Assembly: GCA_902778245.1 (NCBI GenBank) | Contig: CACYXH010000015.1 | Span: forward strand, 1-35,173 | Length of the DNA stretch: 35,173 nucleotides | Direction: 5' to 3' | Source of the DNA: an uncultured Lachnospiraceae bacterium | Lineage (GTDB): Bacteria > Bacillota > Clostridia > Lachnospirales > Lachnospiraceae | Shown here: positions 32,827 through 35,173 of the stretch, piece by piece | Numbering within the stretch: position 1 is the stretch's first letter | Layout: each line of letters starts with the position of its first letter | The notes under the pieces: generated by a model | Databases searched by the model: none | Told to the model about the DNA's origin: nothing | What the model saw: the letters and a program-made list of their open reading frames with translations, nothing else | Position numbers and translations under genes: made by a program

Positions 32827-34938
32827 GCTGCCGCCATCCCAGAGAACCAGGATATCACCGGATTCGAATCCCTGCTGGAGAAAAACATCGCCCTCCGATG
32901 GTACCGTGTATTCGTAGGAGAAGACTGCCTCCCGGTCAGGGTTTGTCCGTGCATAATAATCTTTGCCAGTCTGGGGATCCGTTTCCACAATGACATATTT
33001 CAGCTTACTGGAATCGGCTTCCCATTCCTGAAAGACATCCTCCGGAATGCCGCTCATCCTCCGGATCAGCTCATTTTGATGAACCAAACTCCGGGAAGCG
33101 TCACCCTCTATTTGCAGATCAGCCAGGTCATCAGAAACGGAAAACGCCAGAGCCAGGGCGTCCGGATTTTCCCACACATCATATTCTCCTCCGGTTTCTA
33201 ATAAACGGTATCCGGTTACATTCCCGTCCAGCGTCCCGTCAAAATCCAGAATATACCGGATGCCGAGAAGGCTGGATATAACGGGAGAATCGGGCTGATA
33301 GATCAGACTCAGGTTTTCCGTATAGTGGGGCAGACCAAGATAAGACAGATAGCGGTAGGCAGAATCCTGCATGGTCGAGGAAAAATAAGTGATTCCCTTA
33401 TAACCTCCAATGACAGAACAGTTGTGGGTTAAAAGACGGTTCCCATCTATCCGGTAAAAATCATCTTCTCCACAGGCCCACTCCTTGCCGGCGGACGATA
33501 CCAGGGGATAACTTAGGGGAAGAAGGTCCCCGGGGCAGTAGGCGATCTCGGCCTTATTTTCACAGATGGTCTGAAGAAAGGAGGCGCCGCTGTCTGCGAT
33601 CTGTATTACAGATAGAAGCAAGGCAAAAACCAGAGACAGACGACGGCCGATCAATCTTTTGGAGGAAGTAGAATATAGCAAAAGAAGAACCGAGAACAGT
33701 ACAAAAAGAGCGTAGTACCCGGGCAAGACAGTATCGCCGATATCCGTGCGTATCCCCGCATACGCCACAGGAAGGATTCCGCATAAGAGCCCGGCGACGC
33801 GACGACGGAGCGTAAGGCCTTCCGGTTTTAAAAATCCCTGACAGGAGAGCGCGATCAGAAACAGGGAAAACAAAAACGTCCATCTTCCGGGCAGAAAATG
33901 AGGAAAATGAAATCCATGCCAGAGAAAATCCAGGGCATTTAAATTAAGGGAAACCGCCAGAAAAACCAAAAGAGCGCCATTGGCGGCGCGCTCCCGGCGG
34001 GGAATAAGGCGATTCAAAAAATAGGGCGGCAATGTGAGAAAGATCACAGTGCCGGTAAAGATGTTCACACCGTTGAAGTCCATTTTAGGCATCTGTCCGG
34101 GCATCATCATTTTCAGATAATCGGAGAGCGAACTGTACCATCTCAGGGCAAATGGCAAGGCGTTTGACGCGGCAGTTGTCTGAGAGACGGCCAGTATCAC
34201 CGGAATCAGAAGAAAGCAGGACAGTCCTCCTGCCAGCAGAGAGTACAGGAAGAAGAATTTCCAGTTCTTTTTATCCCCGGCAAGAAAATATAGGAATAAA
34301 AACAGGCAGAGACTGAAGGCAATGCTGAAATTCGAAATAATACAAAGTGCCAGGAGAAGAGCATAAACTCCTTTTCCAGTCCGTTTCAGCCGCTCCAAAG
34401 CCAGCAAAACAAGAGGGGTATAGATCAGAAGATCGGTCCACATGATCTGGGAGAAAAATGCCGTCGAAAAACCGCAGAGGCTGTAGGCGACAGCGCCGCT
34501 GACCAGGAGCGGCGACTGCTTTCCGGTTTTCCTCTGCAGGAAGGCGGCGCAGGAAGCGGCGCTCAGAGCAATCTTCAGCACGATCAGCAGGTCTGTCAGT
34601 ACAGAAATGCCGGATACCGGAACCAGGCGATAGAGTGGAAGAAAAATGCTCATACAGTAGTAAGCGCTCTGCGCCCAATTATTGTAACCGAGCGCTCCGT
34701 TCCAGGAGTGAAACAATCCTCCCAGGGAGGACAAGTGAGTCTGCCGGAAATATAAGGGCAGGTACTGGTCGTAAAGATCCAGACAGATCAGGGAACTGTC
34801 CCCGAAGGGCGCGGCGTGAAAGCGGATCAGCAGCAGAATTCCGATAAAGAATGAAATTAAAAAAGACAATAGACAAGAAAATAAAAAGTTCTTGTGCTTA
34901 GTAAAAATGTGCGATTTTATACAAGTAATCGTTTTCAT
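32824..34938 (-). CDS. YfhO family membrane glycosyltransferase-like protein, N-terminal part
   Basis: This 704-residue open frame starts with a positively charged N-terminus, then a membrane helix (LFSCLLSFLISFFIGILLLI) and the GT-C-like loop with acidic residues (LDLYDQYLPLYFRQTHL). About a dozen further hydrophobic segments follow to near residue 460, then a long extracytoplasmic domain to the amber codon. YfhO-family proteins are polytopic and are linked to glycosylation of lipoteichoic acid or surface polymers in Bacillus and Listeria. The ATG at 34938 lacks a close ribosome site: AGAAGGG is 14 bases away and better placed for a tiny MTL reading frame (ATG at 34946) whose stop overlaps this start. 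The protein would lack the last soluble part and final helix unless TAG is read through. Confidence 0.8.
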   Translation of the reverse strand: MKTITCIKSHIFTKHKNFLFSCLLSFLISFFIGILLLIRFHAAPFGDSSLICLDLYDQYLPLYFRQTHLSSLGGLFHSWNGALGYNNWAQSAYYCMSIFLPLYRLVPVSGISVLTDLLIVLKIALSAASCAAFLQRKTGKQSPLLVSGAVAYSLCGFSTAFFSQIMWTDLLIYTPLVLLALERLKRTGKGVYALLLALCIISNFSIAFSLCLFLFLYFLAGDKKNWKFFFLYSLLAGGLSCFLLIPVILAVSQTTAASNALPFALRWYSSLSDYLKMMMPGQMPKMDFNGVNIFTGTVIFLTLPPYFLNRLIPRRERAANGALLVFLAVSLNLNALDFLWHGFHFPHFLPGRWTFLFSLFLIALSCQGFLKPEGLTLRRRVAGLLCGILPVAYAGIRTDIGDTVLPGYYALFVLFSVLLLLYSTSSKRLIGRRLSLVFALLLSVIQIADSGASFLQTICENKAEIAYCPGDLLPLSYPLVSSAGKEWACGEDDFYRIDGNRLLTHNCSVIGGYKGITYFSSTMQDSAYRYLSYLGLPHYTENLSLIYQPDSPVISSLLGIRYILDFDGTLDGNVTGYRLLETGGEYDVWENPDALALAFSVSDDLADLQIEGDASRSLVHQNELIRRMSGIPEDVFQEWEADSSKLKYVIVETDPQTGKDYYARTNPDREAVFSYEYTVPSEGDVFLQQGFESGDILVLWDGGS

Positions 34939-34988
34939 AAGGTCATCTGCATCCCTTCTATGTTAGCTTCATCGTATATTTACTTGCT

Positions 34989-35017
34989 ATTCTAAACGAT
35001 TCGTGAGCTTCCGTCCA
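34989..35017 (-). promoter_or_regulatory. Candidate sigma-A promoter for the yfhO-like gene
   Basis: On the minus strand: TGGACG (35017-35012), a 17-base spacer and TAGAAT (34994-34989). It stands about 50 bases before the start codon. The -10 is good and the -35 has four of six matches. The remaining sequence up to 35173 shows no gene. Confidence 0.4.
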
Positions 35018-35107
35018 TAACTATTTGAAGCACTGCGTTAAATCCTGTGAGCGCTTGGTTCTACATTGTGCATTAGTAAGAGTATAATTATCGTTGGCAA
35101 TAAATAA

Positions 35108-35132
35108 GGGAAGCAGAAAATTCCCACTTCCC
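35108..35132. terminator. Weak hairpin near the right end, possible terminator
   Basis: GGGAAG at 35108-35113 and CTTCCC at 35127-35132 form a 6-pair stem with a 13-base loop. On the minus strand TTATTTATT follows, which could end a gene lying beyond the window. On the plus strand a T-run begins only ten bases later. The rest of 35018-35173 is AT-rich with no gene that I can support. Confidence 0.3.
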
Positions 35133-35173
35133 AATCATACAGTTTTTCTTTATGATGTTAGTTGTCTAGAAAA

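Noticed and set aside
35018-35173. A small gene or RNA at the right edge
   Set aside because: No frame with a ribosome site and no recognisable RNA fold beyond one weak hairpin; a plus-strand TATAAT near 35090 has no acceptable -35.

Overview
The window looks like core chromosome of a Gram-positive, low-to-mid GC anaerobe of the Clostridia, most likely a Lachnospiraceae relative. The basis is a PolC-type polymerase with its built-in exonuclease, the MEP-pathway gene ispG, the Firmicutes order rimP-nusA-ylxR-ylxQ-infB-rbfA-nrnA-truB-ribF-rpsO-pnp, an ECF folate transporter subunit, and a T-box controlled TrpXYZ-type transporter. I saw no transposase, integrase, phage gene, CRISPR array, rRNA or tRNA.

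Layout. (1) Positions 1-14306, plus strand: folT, a broken folC, pheA, ppx/gppA, ppk1, ispG, polC, a patatin-like lipase, a YqeG-family phosphatase and aroK. Gaps are very short, so this is probably one or a few long transcripts covering folate, aromatic amino acids, polyphosphate, isoprenoids and replication. (2) 14307-26064, plus strand: the classical translation/RNA operon from rimP to pnp, with promoter-like sequences before rimP and rpsO. (3) 26065-29685, plus strand: a sigma-A promoter, a T-box leader with terminator, and a three-gene ABC transporter (lipoprotein, permease, ATPase) best read as tryptophan uptake. (4) 29697-29873: a long imperfect palindrome at the junction of convergent genes. 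(5) 29846-34938, minus strand: aroA, tyrA and a YfhO-like membrane protein split by one in-frame amber codon.

How the genes fit together. PheA, AroK, AroA, TyrA and TrpXYZ together cover shikimate-pathway steps, the phenylalanine and tyrosine branches, and tryptophan import. FolT and FolC would couple folate uptake to polyglutamylation. Ppx/GppA and Ppk1 are opposing polyphosphate enzymes side by side.

What stands out is a set of lesions in otherwise ordinary genes. folC has an internal deletion with frameshift. pheA has lost the third helix of its chorismate mutase domain in frame. yfhO carries a single TAG. The palindrome supplies the last codons of aroA. The TrpX-like lipoprotein has a long Thr/Glu stalk built from 45-bp tandem repeats. 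These are the points most worth checking; I found no convincing wholly new multi-gene system.
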